From Melampsora larici-populina 98AG31 (Eukaryota > Basidiomycota > Pucciniomycetes > Pucciniales > Melampsoraceae): a DNA stretch of 64,000 bases. Each line of letters starts with the position of its first letter. Within the stretch, counting starts at the first letter, position 1. Under the pieces are notes generated by a model. It did not search any database and was not told where the DNA came from. It saw only the letters and a list, made by a program, of their open reading frames with translations. The position numbers were made by a program, and so were the translations under genes. This document shows positions 1 to 11,000 of the stretch, in pieces. The stretch is from positions 372,001 through 436,000 of the forward strand of contig NW_006768815.1 of NCBI RefSeq assembly GCF_000204055.1. The letters are read 5' to 3'.

Positions 1-548
1 CAAAAATGGAATACCCATGGCGGTATGTACACATAGTCACTATTGATTGATAGATTTCAGTGATCTTGAATTTTACTTGATGAAACCATTGCTTTCTCAT
101 TCAGATCGCCACTGGATCAATTCGTCAAAACTTTGATCTCAAAACCTCTAATCTAAAGAACTTATTTGCCAAGTTTGGTCAAAACGTAATATGTGGAGAC
201 TCACCTGAGATGAAACGAGGAAAACCAGATCCAGATCCATTCCTTTTGGCTGCCAAGAAGTTCCTCGGCTTAGAAATCTCACCAGACCATCAAGGCAACT
301 TTAATCCTTTGAATCAAACTCAACTTGATCAATTAAAAGGTTTACGTCCAGATGAGATCTTAGTCTTTGAAGATGGTATACCAGGAGTTCGAGCAGCTAA
401 AGCAGCTGGTATGCGAGTGATTTGGGTACCTGATCCAGAACTTAAGAAACTACAACTTTCTCAAGGTATGGAAGTAGTTGAAGCTGATGAAGTCCTTGAC
501 TCTCTTGAAGAGTGGGATGGGGCAAAATGGGGCTTACCACCTCTATAG
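1..548 (+). CDS. HAD-superfamily phosphatase, 3' part (5' end outside window)
   Basis: Two exons are visible: 1-22 and 105-548, with an 82-bp GTATGT...CAG intron. They join in phase to read KNGIPMA-IATGSIRQNF, then CGDSPEMKRGKPDPDPF and later VFEDGIPGVRAAKAAGM, ending at TAG 546-548. In HAD phosphatases the Ser/Thr of motif II (ATGS), the Lys of motif III (KRGKPDPD) and the acidic motif IV (FEDG-x-G) bind phosphate and Mg2+; all three are present here. The spacing and the KPxPD signature fit the subgroup of small-metabolite phosphatases that includes glycerol-3-phosphate, 2-deoxyglucose-6-phosphate and pseudouridine-5'-phosphate phosphatases; substrate cannot be decided. The nucleophile motif (DxDGT) and cap domain would lie upstream of the window. 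No signal peptide or membrane segment is seen in this part, so a cytosolic enzyme is likely. Confidence 0.85.
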
Positions 549-1889
549 TAAGATGGTCAGGACGATTCAAGCAGATATCTCAGCGATCTTGGGTGCGAAC
601 TTTCCGAAGCATACCCTTTTGTATCTTGCCCCTGGTCTGATATATAGTATCTTGATGTCAATTCATGTATGTGTCCTCTGACTCTCAATGAAATGGTCAA
701 ATTGAGAAGAACACTGCCCAACACCCTGAAATGGTTTTTGAGGGATCTTTGACCACCAATTCATTCCTACATTAGCCCAATGAGTCATATCCAATCACCA
801 TTATGACCTCTCCATCACATCCCAAGTACATGGTACATGAAGGAACCCAAGCAGAGTCAAACCCTTCAAATCATGTAGTCTGTATGCGGAATTTGACAGA
901 ACTTTCATAGAATCATTGAAGCACAGCAAAAGGGTTTTCAACTTGCTGACCAGAAATGACAAAAGAGCTCTAGAAGTAAGATATAGTGAAGCATCATTGC
1001 ATACTTTTCTGAATATTAGCCTCTAAACATGTACACAGTCTCTGTCCTTTTGAAGTGGCGAAAACCAGGCTTTGAACTGCAAAGCTCAGGATTGATTTTG
1101 ATATTTCTTCAGGCTTACCAGACATGGCAGAGAGGTGTAGAAGCATTATAACTCGGCACGAGGATGTCGAAAGGTGATTGAGATTGATCAATGCAAACAC
1201 TTGTTAGAATGCTTGAGACTGTCGGTCACCAGTGGGTAAGCACCGGCTGGACTGTGTTTATTGTGGTGATGTCACTCTGCGGCCCAAGATGACTGGCAGG
1301 CTCACAAGGTCAGGAGCCAGACCTGGCTTTATGCAAGGCATACTTACGCCATGTGACTAATGCTCAAGAATTACACAGTTCTCGTCGGTCATTGGAGGCT
1401 TCACTGGACAAGTGTGTATAGCCATCGGTAAAGCAAGCATAACAGAGGTCACAAAGTCTGCGCGCGTGACTTGGTGAGACACGCAAGCTGATTGGATCAA
1501 TGAACAGGTCATTATCGTGAAGGGAAAAGGTAAATCAAAAGAATAAATTGCTACTCAGTCTAAATCGAATTCAACGGGTGGAAAGAAATGAAACTTGACA
1601 CGACTCAGTACCATCAACAACGCAAGTGAGGAGAAGTGATCTCAATAACAAGTTCCTGGTGAAATTTTGATTACCAAGCAGAATCGAAACAAAGGGTCCA
1701 TTGTTTATTCACTTCCAGGAACAAAATTATAAGAGAAGATCAAACAGAATAAAAATCAATTACAACGAGGATGTATCCAAGTAGCATCAGATCACATCCG
1801 CTCCAAGTAAAGAGATGACTGCGAGTTCTCAAAACATGAAGCGAAGCGGCACACTAGGAGACAGCAAGTTGAAGGTAAAATCCAACTTC
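549..1889. other. intergenic, no gene seen
   Basis: No reading frame with coding character longer than about 60 codons. It should hold the 3' UTRs of two convergent genes: the phosphatase gene on the left (plus) and the GPI-protein gene on the right (minus). A faint GC-richer patch at about 1210-1500 has the look of old mobile-element sequence, but no ends were found. Confidence 0.5.
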
Positions 1890-2955
1890 TCATGCAAAGA
1901 CAGCGACGGCAGCAGCAACGGCAACAGCCATGATTCCAGCACTGCGGAGTCAATAGGAAAGTATTAGCTGTAGAGATATAGCAGTGATAGATAGTAGACA
2001 CAAAAGTTCACGTACGCGGAGCGGGAGGCTTCACTCTTAGCATCAGTGCTGGCTGAAGAACCAGTGGTGTTAGTGCCAGCAACAGGCGTAGTTGTGCCAG
2101 GAGAGGTCTTGGGTGTGGTGCTAGTAGTGTTAGTGGTCGATGAGCCTCCAGTGGTTGATCCGGTGGTTGATCCGGTGGTTGATCCAGTGGTTGGGGTGGT
2201 TGGGGTGGTTGGGGTAGTCGGGCTAGTGGAAGAGCTGCGTGAGCATACACAAGCATACAAAAGCAAACAGAGATAAGAAAACGTAGAAGACCTGAAAGTC
2301 TTGAGCTGGAATTACTCACGGAGCCGAAGCAGTCCCCGTCGTAACGGGGGAAGTAGCAGTGCCAGTACCAGTACCGGAGGTACAGGTAACTCCAGAGGGA
2401 GCTTTCTGGACGGTAAACTTATCAGAGTAGTTCAAGACACCAGCACTGTCACGGATTTGGACCGTAACGTCAGTGTTGGCAGGTAAATCGGCTTTCCTAA
2501 AAAGGTCATATAGCAACAAGGCAAGTCAGAAAGGATCTCAAAAGGCGTGATGCAAAGATATCGACTACGAACCATGAGAAGCTGGTACCAGTTTGTTGAC
2601 CGAGGTCTTCAAGAGGAGTACCAGTTGGTTGGCCACCAGGGATAAGTGACAAAAAGTAAGGAGCTTGACCACCAGACCACTGTGGAACAAACAGCAGAGT
2701 TAATAGTGTATTCCAAGTACAACGAGAGATTCAAGTAGGGAGAGCTACTTACACTGAGCTGAACAGGTAAGCACTGAACCACAGAGGCTGCATTGATAGA
2801 TTCATGTTGATTAGATTCGAGAACTCGTAAGGGTATCGAAAGCTTCGATAACGATGACCAGATAGACAGGACTTACTAGGGGTGTTGACCATGACACCCT
2901 GGGCAGCAGCACCAGCAATAGCCGTAGCAAGGATGACGAAGGAGGTAAGACTCAT
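1890..2955 (-). CDS. secreted GPI-anchored Kre9/KNH-like cell-wall protein
   Basis: Six exons on the minus strand: 2877-2955, 2753-2787, 2573-2679, 2320-2496, 2016-2234, 1890-1941. They sum to 669 nt, a 222-residue protein. Order: signal peptide (MSLTSFVILATAIAGAAAQ); a beta-sandwich-like domain with VMVNTP, QCLPVQLSWSGGQ, YFLSLIPGGQ, VQIRDSAGVLNYSD, the pattern of the Kre9/Knh1 N-terminal domain; a Ser/Thr/Pro tail with TTP and TTGS repeats; and a hydrophobic C-terminus after a small-residue stretch (SRSAAGIMAVAVAAAVAVFA), the layout of a GPI-attachment signal. Family members are wall or membrane-anchored mannoproteins; Kre9/Knh1 are linked to beta-1,6-glucan in yeast, which is not shown for this branch. 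A paralogue with identical first three exon lengths (79, 35, 107 nt) lies at 62182-62838. The last intron separates the GPI signal from the Thr-rich tail, so retention of that intron would release the protein. Confidence 0.88.
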
Positions 2956-3848
2956 TATGAAAGTTTATAAAGTGGATGTAAGGGTGGTGATGGATTTAAA
3001 TTTGACGTGTCGAAGTGAAAAACGGTCAAAAGATGCGGAAAAGATGGACGATGGTTAGATTTATAATAAAAAAGTAAGATTGAACGGTAGGGAAGGAGGA
3101 GAGAGAAACGATGAATTCAAATTGGTATTTAAGGGCTGGTTTCGATATAGTGTGGGAATGATCGATGATAGGTTGAGAAGGAGCAAAGCAAAGCAAAGCA
3201 AAAAAAAAAAAGGTGAACGCTCAGACTCTGAATTGAGCTGCCCGATTGGGTAAGAGTTTGATGAAAAGAAATTTAAATTTAATTAAGTAATAAGCTGTTT
3301 AGTGAGAATCTGGCCTGAATTAACCTAAAAAACTCGACAATTATCATGAATCTAGCTACATAAGCACTATGTACCTACATACTAGTGGAGATGCGTGATG
3401 GATGTTGAAGCGCCATGGACACACACCTACACACACACACCAAATCGGAACCGACTTTCAAGCTGACCTGACTCTGATCACATCGGGCTCATCAAGAGGG
3501 GTGAGTGAGACCAATCGAATGAAGGTCAATGCTGATCTGCTTCGTGACTACGCGCTCACGGATTGCGAAAGGCATCACTCAAAACATCTGAAATCAAAAC
3601 TGAAGGTAGACCCAAAAGTCAGGATACCTAGCGTTAAGGGTAATTACTTTGGAGGGTTATGTACTTGAATTTAGAAAAGTCCAAAATCGGTTTCGAAGTC
3701 TGTCATTCCAGCTCATTCGTCAGTCCTCTCTCGTGCATGAAGTTGATTCTTTCGTTTCTGTTCTCTCGGCAGAATCATTCCTTCGGGTTGCGTCATCATG
3801 ACATTCTGTATTCAAAAAAGGAGGCGCCCAACTCTAAAAATGAGGGAC
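2956..3848. promoter_or_regulatory. upstream region of the GPI-protein gene; simple repeats
   Basis: Promoter-side DNA of the minus-strand wall-protein gene. It holds an AAAGC run ending in poly-A (about 3183-3212) and a CA microsatellite (about 3420-3441). No convincing TATA box was fixed and no gene was seen. The right edge is the TA at 3849-3850, the left target copy of the pogo element. Confidence 0.45.
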
Positions 3849-3850
3849 TA

Positions 3851-3872
3851 CAGTCGCCGCTCGATATAAGCA
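3851..3872 (+). repeat. left TIR of pogo element
   Basis: 22-bp terminal inverted repeat beginning CAGTCGCCGC, preceded by target TA at 3849-3850. The inverted partner is 17065-17086, followed by TA 17087-17088. All 22 bases agree. Confidence 0.92.
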
Positions 3873-4121
3873 ACCTTTTAAATGCAGAATACCTGATGCT
3901 TAAAGGGAGCGATGCATCACTTCGAAGTAAGCATAAAAGCATATTTGGGAAGAAATTGACCCTAATGCTTATTTCATCAAAGTCAAAATTGCATATGATT
4001 TTTATTGTAATTGGCATAGATACATCATAGATAATAAAAAAGCATACAAAGCATAAGAGGGCATACAAAGCATAAGAGTGTATGTCTAGGACAACGACAC
4101 AAACATTTAAGACATCTGGTT

Positions 4122-4531
4122 TTATTCACCTTCATGGAATAGGCTTGGGGCAAAGAAGTCGGTGATACATTTTTGATTCACAAATTTGAAGCGGGCAGTA
4201 CTAACATCATTTCGAAGCGAGTGTAAGGCTGTGATGTGCTTTCTCCAGTCGGGTCCATGATCATCCAAGTCGCATGGTTGATGGTTCAGCGCGTGAATGA
4301 TACTGTTGATGGCAGCAGAGACTTGAGAAAGTGGCATCGGCGGGAGTGTGAGAGCACTTTGATCATCATCGTCCTCGGGATCGTCGGCGCCTACAGGTGT
4401 ATCGGATGCACTAGCTTGAATGATTTCTTTATCTGTTGGCATAACCAACTCGTGATTGGGTAGTTGATTTTCAATCTGAGGATTCAAAAGATTTTTAATG
4501 CTGAGCCGATGGTCGGATCGGCATTCATCTA
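4122..4531 (-). pseudogene. C-terminal part of the split pogo transposase
   Basis: Minus-strand frame starting at the insertion junction (TA 4530-4531) and ending at TGA 4122-4124. It reads on in phase from the upstream part at 14808-15490: ...DHCPG ends that part and L-DECRSDHRL begins this one. The tail has an acidic stretch (DDPEDDDD), then DWRKHITALHSLRND and ends CITDFFAPSLFHEGE; short Leu/Asp-rich tails ending near TDFF are usual in fungal pogo-like transposases. Taken alone it would look like a small gene without a start. Confidence 0.85.
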
Positions 4532-4545
4532 CACCAGGGGGTAAT
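4532..4545 (+). repeat. left TIR of the 10.27-kb element
   Basis: CACCAGGGGGTAAT, 14 of 14 bases inverted at 14792-14805. Identity stops immediately inside, so the TIR proper is very short; the remaining end structure is palindromes. Confidence 0.9.
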
Positions 4546-4585
4546 TTTCTGTCGGAATACGAGCGAAATAGTGGTTGTGTCGAAA

Positions 4586-5346
4586 TCTGGCCAAACGCTG
4601 GCCGAAATACCAGCGTTTGACCAGATTTTGGCTGGTATGGCTATACCAGCTGATTTCTGGTTAAATGCTGGTATTTCGGCCAGAAATCAGCTGGTCACTC
4701 GGATGGTCGGTCTGGCGAGATATTAGGGGTTGGGCGATATTTCGACCAACCGGTTTTGCGCCTCTGAGAAGCCTAGCGAAAGCAGTTGAAGATGGTGGAG
4801 AACAAGTTTTATGGGTTTCACACATCTCTTACGGATCTGAGCTCAGGGCCGAGAGTGTTAAGGTGATACCCAGGCAAGCTTTGGCCTGAAGAGAAGGGTT
4901 AGGGGATCTGTGAAAGGTGCAAAAGGCGTGTTTGCATGGCTTGTACTTCAAGCCCAGCGGCGCAAATCGATTTTCCCTGTAAGACTTTTGAACGGGTGAA
5001 GCTTTGGACTTCTGAAGACGCACTTCGTACCGGTCTGTATTTTTGCAAAGCAAAAAGACGGATCAAAATGTTGGTTAGTTATGAGTGGCTTTGGTATTGC
5101 TTTCGAGCAATCTCCAAAGCATTCCTAAAATATTGAATTGCGACTGAATTGCGTTAGGAAACCGGTTGGTCGCTTTTTCGCCCAACCCCTATTGACCAGC
5201 TCTTTGGCGAGCAGAACACCGCCACAAACCGGTCTTTCGGCCATCTTTTCGAACGTTCAAGAAGATGGCCAGAAGATGGCCGAAAGACCGTACAGAATAC
5301 GGCCGAATGATGGCCATCGAGTTCACTGGCAGACTCGATGGCCATC
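4586..5346. repeat. left subterminal palindrome domain
   Basis: A series of separate hairpins: 4586-4601 with 4610-4625 (15 of 16 pairs); 4631-4638 with 4643-4650 (perfect 8-bp arms); 4647-4660 with 4680-4693 (perfect 14-bp arms); about 4724-4757 with 5157-5195 (long arms enclosing about 400 bp); 5230-5247 with 5273-5290 (perfect 18-bp arms); 5309-5322 with 5333-5346 (perfect 14-bp arms). Shared words are CTGGCC, GGCCATC and ACCGGTT. Sequence differs between hairpins while the arms stay matched. Confidence 0.85.
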
Positions 5347-5649
5347 CATTACGACCAACATGGATTGATGGCGGAAGTGAGGGTCGTACAACCCTGAGAA
5401 TAGGGTCAATAAAACCGCGGTAAATGCAGTGAACAGGATGTTGATTTTTTTGAGAGCTTCAAACCGAAGAAGATCGATGATTTTTGCCTAACGTATAAAA
5501 AATAAAAAAGGCGAGACGCTGAGAGGAAAAGTTGAGAGGAAATTTGAACAGCAGGAAAGTTTGACAGCCAAAAATCCAGATGGAGAAGGGGTTTAACCTG
5601 CAGTTAAACTCATGTCCACCACGGGAGGGTCTTTTGTCAGAAATTGGCC

Positions 5650-5890
5650 TGACGGCGTCTGAGAATGGTCAGGTCAAAAATCAGCCTCAAGACCGACTCG
5701 CAGGCCATCTATAGGCGGGCTGCAGCCAGGCATACTGCCGGAGTGCAAATCTGTCCAAAATTAATATTGAGGAGCGGTCTGCAGGCCATTGATAGGCGGC
5801 CTGCCGCCGGGCACCCTTTACGCGGCCCAATCCGGCCAGAAATGCGCCTGCAAGTGGCCAATAGACCGCTTCCAGTGGGCTGCCACAAAC
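5650..5890. repeat. GC-rich palindromic block
   Basis: Repeated units around GGTCTGCAGGCCAT, GATAGGCGGCCTGC and GGCCAATAGACCGC, including inverted copies. The same style of sequence returns at 7655-7860 on the other side of the broken host-like gene, so the two blocks may be arms of one insertion or old subterminal DNA of the 10-kb element. Confidence 0.6.
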
Positions 5891-5926
5891 GTCGCTCAAG
5901 TTGCAAAGTCCGCAACTCCAGAGATC

Positions 5927-7364
5927 TGTCAGGTCAAATATCACACGTTCATCCCTGGCCTCCTATTTGAAAAGGAAAACCTTCCCCAGTCTTTTTTCCA
6001 CTCCAAAGAAGAGACAGTCCAGTTCAAACTTGTCGTGCTCTAGGTAAGTGTCTATTCTCCTTCTCTTACTTCCTTTACATGAACACGTACATTAAATGAT
6101 TGATCTACAATTCCACAAGACGAAGACGCAATGGATTCCATTTGTTAGACAACAATTGTTGTTTCAAGATCCATCGGTCACTCCTTTGGAAATAGGTAAT
6201 GTATCTTCAACTTTAACTTTGATAAAAACATTCAAATTGTTTCCAAACATTCGACCTTATTGTTCGATTCAAGGTTTTCAAACTCCTTCTGATGATGTTA
6301 ACTTGGCACTCATTCCTGAAAGATCAGATTCGATATGTCAGCGTTCAATCATCACCGTGTCCATTTTCTAACTTCACCAAATCAATCAACACCAACACCC
6401 TCATCATCATCAAGATACACCAAATTATCAAAACTATCAAAAGCTATAACAACTAATGCAAATCATTTCAACTTGAATCATGATCTCATCAACTCATCAA
6501 TTCATTTAAATCATTTTCATCATCAAATTACTCAAACTCATCAAACTCATGATCTTAATTCTAAGTCGGGTTCATTAATCAAACTTTCAAATAAATTATT
6601 CTGTTTTCAAACTTCAAATAATCATCAAGAACAATTATCTTTGACTGAATTTGAATTATCAATATGTGTCATTAAATCTCAACTCGATCCTATTGAAGAT
6701 TTTATTCAAATAAGTGAATTATCTTCAAGTAAATGTAGAAAGGTATTTTCTACTATCTTGATGATCTTTCTGAATTTTGGAAATTAATTCTGATGATTGT
6801 TTTATCGGTTGAATTAGTTAAGAGTCAATTATCAAAAGATGAAAGTTGAAATCAAAGAAACGAGAATGAGAGAAGTGAGTCCAAATCTAAATTAGATTTA
6901 CTTTATTCAAAGGATAATTGAAGCTTGACTAATTTGATATTATGGTTTTAGCATATCTCAGCTGATGCAGAACTTCCAATCCTTCAATTATCTAGATCAT
7001 CAGAAACATCTCAAGAAAAACTAGTCTTAGTAGAGTCATCATAGATGAAGCTTTAGCTAAAGAATTAGGTGTTCTATATCATCATCAAGAAAAACATTCA
7101 ACTCATTCATCCATCGATTCGCTTCAATCTACTGCTGCTCATCATCATCATCAGCCACAGTCACAGCAGCAGCATAATCCTGAATCGAATCATACTCCCA
7201 TCATCAACAATCATCATTCATCTCGTGATCGGAGTTCACTTTATAATTCAGATGGGCTTCCTACTCGATCTGCTTCATTTAGTACCACCACTCCAGTTCG
7301 TACTCCTCAACTACAACGACCTAATCCCACTTCATCCTCTCTCAAACTATCAACTTCAAAGTGA
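5927..7364 (+). pseudogene. broken host-like gene captured inside the transposon (arrestin-like?)
   Basis: Coding-looking pieces in different frames: about 5933-6043 (TFIPGLLFEKENLPQSFF... FKLVVL then TAG), 6096-6371 (LQFHKTKTQWIPFVRQQ, later DDVNLALIPERSDS), 6360-6740 (Asn/His-rich), about 6952-7025 (HISADAELPILQLSRS) and 7040-7364 (DEALAKELGVLYHHQ, then a Ser/His/Gln/Thr-rich tail ending at TGA). Stops and frame changes between pieces cannot all be explained by introns. The pieces have the CAT/TCA-rich codon style of host genes such as MMS19, unlike the transposase. Alternating strands of a beta-sandwich followed by a low-complexity tail would suit an alpha-arrestin, but this is a weak guess; the family is not recognised with confidence. 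Confidence 0.5.
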
Positions 7365-7654
7365 CGTTGGACTTGCTTTCCAAGGAAGCCATCATGGTGC
7401 GAATGCCTGGAGGCGGGGGAAAATCAATCATTATATTGGTCAGTTTTTTCTCTTTGAAGTTTTTTTTTGCTGTGCGGAGTTCCTCTGCCTTATCACACTT
7501 GTACATAGACTGTTACTGTGAAATCAATCGTACGTTGGATATCATGTAGTGCTGTCGCTGTTGGTGCGATCAGCAATAGCTGATCTGAGCAATCGCACCC
7601 AAGCAAGTGAGTCCGAGAGCTGAATACCCGGCTAATGTGTCGGGCCATCAAGCC

Positions 7655-7860
7655 TGATGACCGTCAGCAGCCAAATTGAAGCCGGCCTGCAGGCGGAAAC
7701 CAGCCGGCCTGCAGACCGAGCCACCTGGCGCCTGGCAGACGTCTTGCGTGAGGGCCATCTGCAGACGGCCTGCCCCTATGCAAGCGCTGGCGGTCTGCAG
7801 CTGGCCTGCCATGGCCGCCTGTAGCCGGCCAAGACACCTCTGTGGTGTCCTTGATCGGAC
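7655..7860. repeat. second GC-rich palindromic block
   Basis: Repeated CCGGCCTGCAG, GGTCTGCAG, CCATGGCC and GGCCGCCTG words with many small palindromes. GC content is far above the surrounding DNA. It closely resembles the block at 5650-5890 in word content, partly in inverted orientation. Confidence 0.6.
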
Positions 7861-8017
7861 TTGCTATTGATATCAAAAAGTCACACCTCTGCAAAGTTCT
7901 TATCGAAATAATTCAAGTTTTTGATCCTTTTCAACCATCAGTGGCCTCGTTTTGTGATGTCTGCACCAGGAGAGCCACCACTCGTGGCAGAATGTAAGTC
8001 AAATCACCCTCGATAGT

Positions 8018-11000
8018 ATGAGCTCGAAGGCTGAGCTGTTGTGGTCAGATTTTCGCTCAATCTCGGATAGGCCATCGCATCCTTTGTACATATGTACACT
8101 CTGTGGACGAAAGCCCTTCTCGTCTTACATTACTCATTCCAAAAGCAAAACTCACAAATCCAACGTGGCTAAGCTGGAAGTGGACAAAATTGAGATGAAC
8201 TTGCCAAATCCTTCCCTAGCTTCTGGATCAGGATCGGCCGCAGTCAATGCGATGAATTGGACAAGCGGCGACGGCGGCGACGAAGACGATCCACCGGATG
8301 ACGGAATCGGAACTCACTCAGATGAAACAAATATCTGGAATCAGGATGACTCGGCCCTCTTTGAAACCCCAGCTAATACTCGTATTGAGGTTGAGGAGAT
8401 TGTTCATGAAAGGCCTGATTTGATCTGGAATGCTATCTACAACCTTGGAATCAGAGAAGATGATGAAGAGGACAATGATGTACCTCCTCAAGAGCCCAGA
8501 TTGGAAGAACAGGAAGATGAGATTGTGTATAATGATGATGATGATGATTTAAATAAAGATGAGTCTGAATCTGATGAGTGGTATCCATTTAAAAAGAAGG
8601 AGGTGCGTTGAAATTCCTCATCTCCTTCTCTTTATCTTGGACCATTGTATTTGTTTGTTTGTTTTAATTTTTTGAATGCTGAAACACGTTTTTGTTTTTA
8701 TTGAAGCACCTTGTTGCAATGTTGATTATAGGTTCTACTCGTAGTGTACTTTCTCGATTACTATATGAGAAGATTAGGGAAATCTTAACTATCTGTGCAG
8801 TTTATCTTCCTACCTGGAAAACACTGCAAAGTTTACGAAAAAGTCTTAAAGAAAAAATGGGCTTAACTGTTACCAATACTCGGAGTGTGTTAGGTACTCC
8901 ATGCTTTACATTACCAATTAAAGAAGGAATTACTCTGGTAATTATAAATTAATTCTTGATAAAGACAAAACCACACAACTGATTTTGTTTGTTTTTCTAG
9001 AACTTGGCCAATCCAGACATTAGACCGCATTTGATTACAATTCCCGAACTTTCTACAAATGAACCAATAAATAGACTTTCTCAATCTAAAAAGTGGCGAG
9101 AGGGGATCAAAAAAGAATTACGAACACCTATGATTGAAACTCGACACGGTCATTTTTATATCTACGAACCCGTTCAACTTCTCTCATCCGCTGTATTCGA
9201 GCTTTTTGTTCCAATTTTTTTTTACACAGACGGGGATAATCTTCTTTCAAAGTGTCTAACCACAAACATCTACAACAACTCAGTTACACAAGGTCTTGAT
9301 ATCTGTATTTATTCTGAACCCGATTTCTCTTCGGAAAATCTTATCACCGTCAATGCAAATGATTTCTGGCGTCCAATTTCTATGGTATATCTACCAGATG
9401 GGAGAAAGCTTAGAGATCTATGTGGATCATCTATGTATCGTATGTATTTATAATCTGTTAATGGAATCAGACGTATTCTAATGTAATTTGTTTTCACTCT
9501 TTTTAGAATCAACTGCAACCGCATTGCTTCCAATTCCCATCGAAAATCCGTGGAGATCAAAAGCTAACGGACGATTAATCCGTCACATTCCCATCACCTT
9601 GTACTCGGATGATACATCAGGAAATCAATCAAAAAAGTATAACAGTCATATGTCATTCTATTACACTCTGAGTGGTCTACCTACAAAATTATCAAATCAA
9701 GATTATAATATTCATTATGTTTCTACATCAAATGTTGCAAGTGCGCTGGAACTTGGAGAACCAATTGTTGATGAGCTTACGCAAGTCTCATGATTTTCAA
9801 ATCCATCTCAAGTTCGAATTTTGATTTTCTTAAATCTCATCTGCGTAGTTCTCTGGCGACGGATGGCTTTTCAGCGTACGATTGCAAAATCGATCAAGAG
9901 GTCTTAGTCATGGTCGTAGTACTATGCTATCTTGGAGATTCTCCAATGCATGCTGAGATCTGCAATTGTATCAATCCGGGAATTACTCTTACCCCGTGTC
10001 GAATATGCAATCTTCGAGTGGATAGCAAATCTGAAAAGATGACAACAACTTATGTTCAACAATTTGTCGGTCTTGATGAAAATTTTCAACGTGTATGTCC
10101 ATATTTTTATTTTTGATAATTTGAAAAACATAGAGATAAAAATAGCTGATTTTCTTTATCAAAACTTGTAGCACCCTCTAGCTTTTCGCGACTGGAACAA
10201 CACAAAAGAGTTAACAAAATATATTTGGAACTTAGGTAGTAGCTTACATACAAAAGATGAAATTACAAAAGCCCGACGTCTACATGGTACTCGTGATACA
10301 GTGAATGAAAAGTTGATGAATCAAGTTCTACAAGTTTTCGATTCAAAGAAACCTGAAGAATCACGTCAGTTGTGGCAAGATCTTGACTCAAAATTTGGTT
10401 CTCGTGTTTATAATCCCTTCCTTCGGCTACCCGGTAAGCTCAATAAACATTTAATTTGATGTTCCTTTTACAGCTGACATCTTTTTTCATAGGTTTTGAT
10501 GGACACCACGACACACCGGTTGAGGCGCTTCATGTCTATCTTTTAGGAGTAGCAAAGTATCCCTGGCAAGAGTTAATGACTGAACTCTCGCCGCTCAAGC
10601 CGGGAACTCCTCAACACTCAACTATCATGGCTCGATGGGCATCTTTTGATACGAAAGGACTGAACATCCCACTGATCATACCAAACGCATTCATCCAGTA
10701 TTACAAGAGTCTTGTTGGAAAGGAGTATCGAGTAATCATGCAAGCTATTCCTTTTATTCTATTTGAGGAAATCAGTAGAGAAAAAAGATACTTTTGGAGC
10801 GCGCTTATTTCTTTAGCCTCATTAATTTTTCAGAACGAAATCTCAAATATGGATCGTTATCTCATTGAACTTCAAAGATCCGTTGACAACTTCCTTCTCG
10901 GTCTTGTTGGGTCTAATGCACGCTGGACAAACAAACCGAAATTTCATATGCTCACTCATTTACCCAAATCAATTCAGTGGTTTGGACCTTGTCATCTAGT

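Noticed and set aside
2046..2276. Plus-strand frame of Val/Pro repeats opposite the wall-protein gene
   Set aside because: Mirror image of the Thr/Ser/Pro-rich codons of the GPI-anchored protein; low-complexity shadow.
3402..4068. Open frames left of and across the pogo end
   Set aside because: No start context, intron or family, and they cross the proven element border at 3851.
4122..4487. Independent small gene of about 121 codons
   Set aside because: It has no ATG start and reads in phase from the DDE part at 14808 once the 10.27-kb insert is removed; it is the transposase C-terminus.
9488..9848. Frameshift breaking the large transposase
   Set aside because: A GC-AG intron (9781-9848) with strong GCAAGT donor restores phase and gives a whole number of codons over all ten exons.
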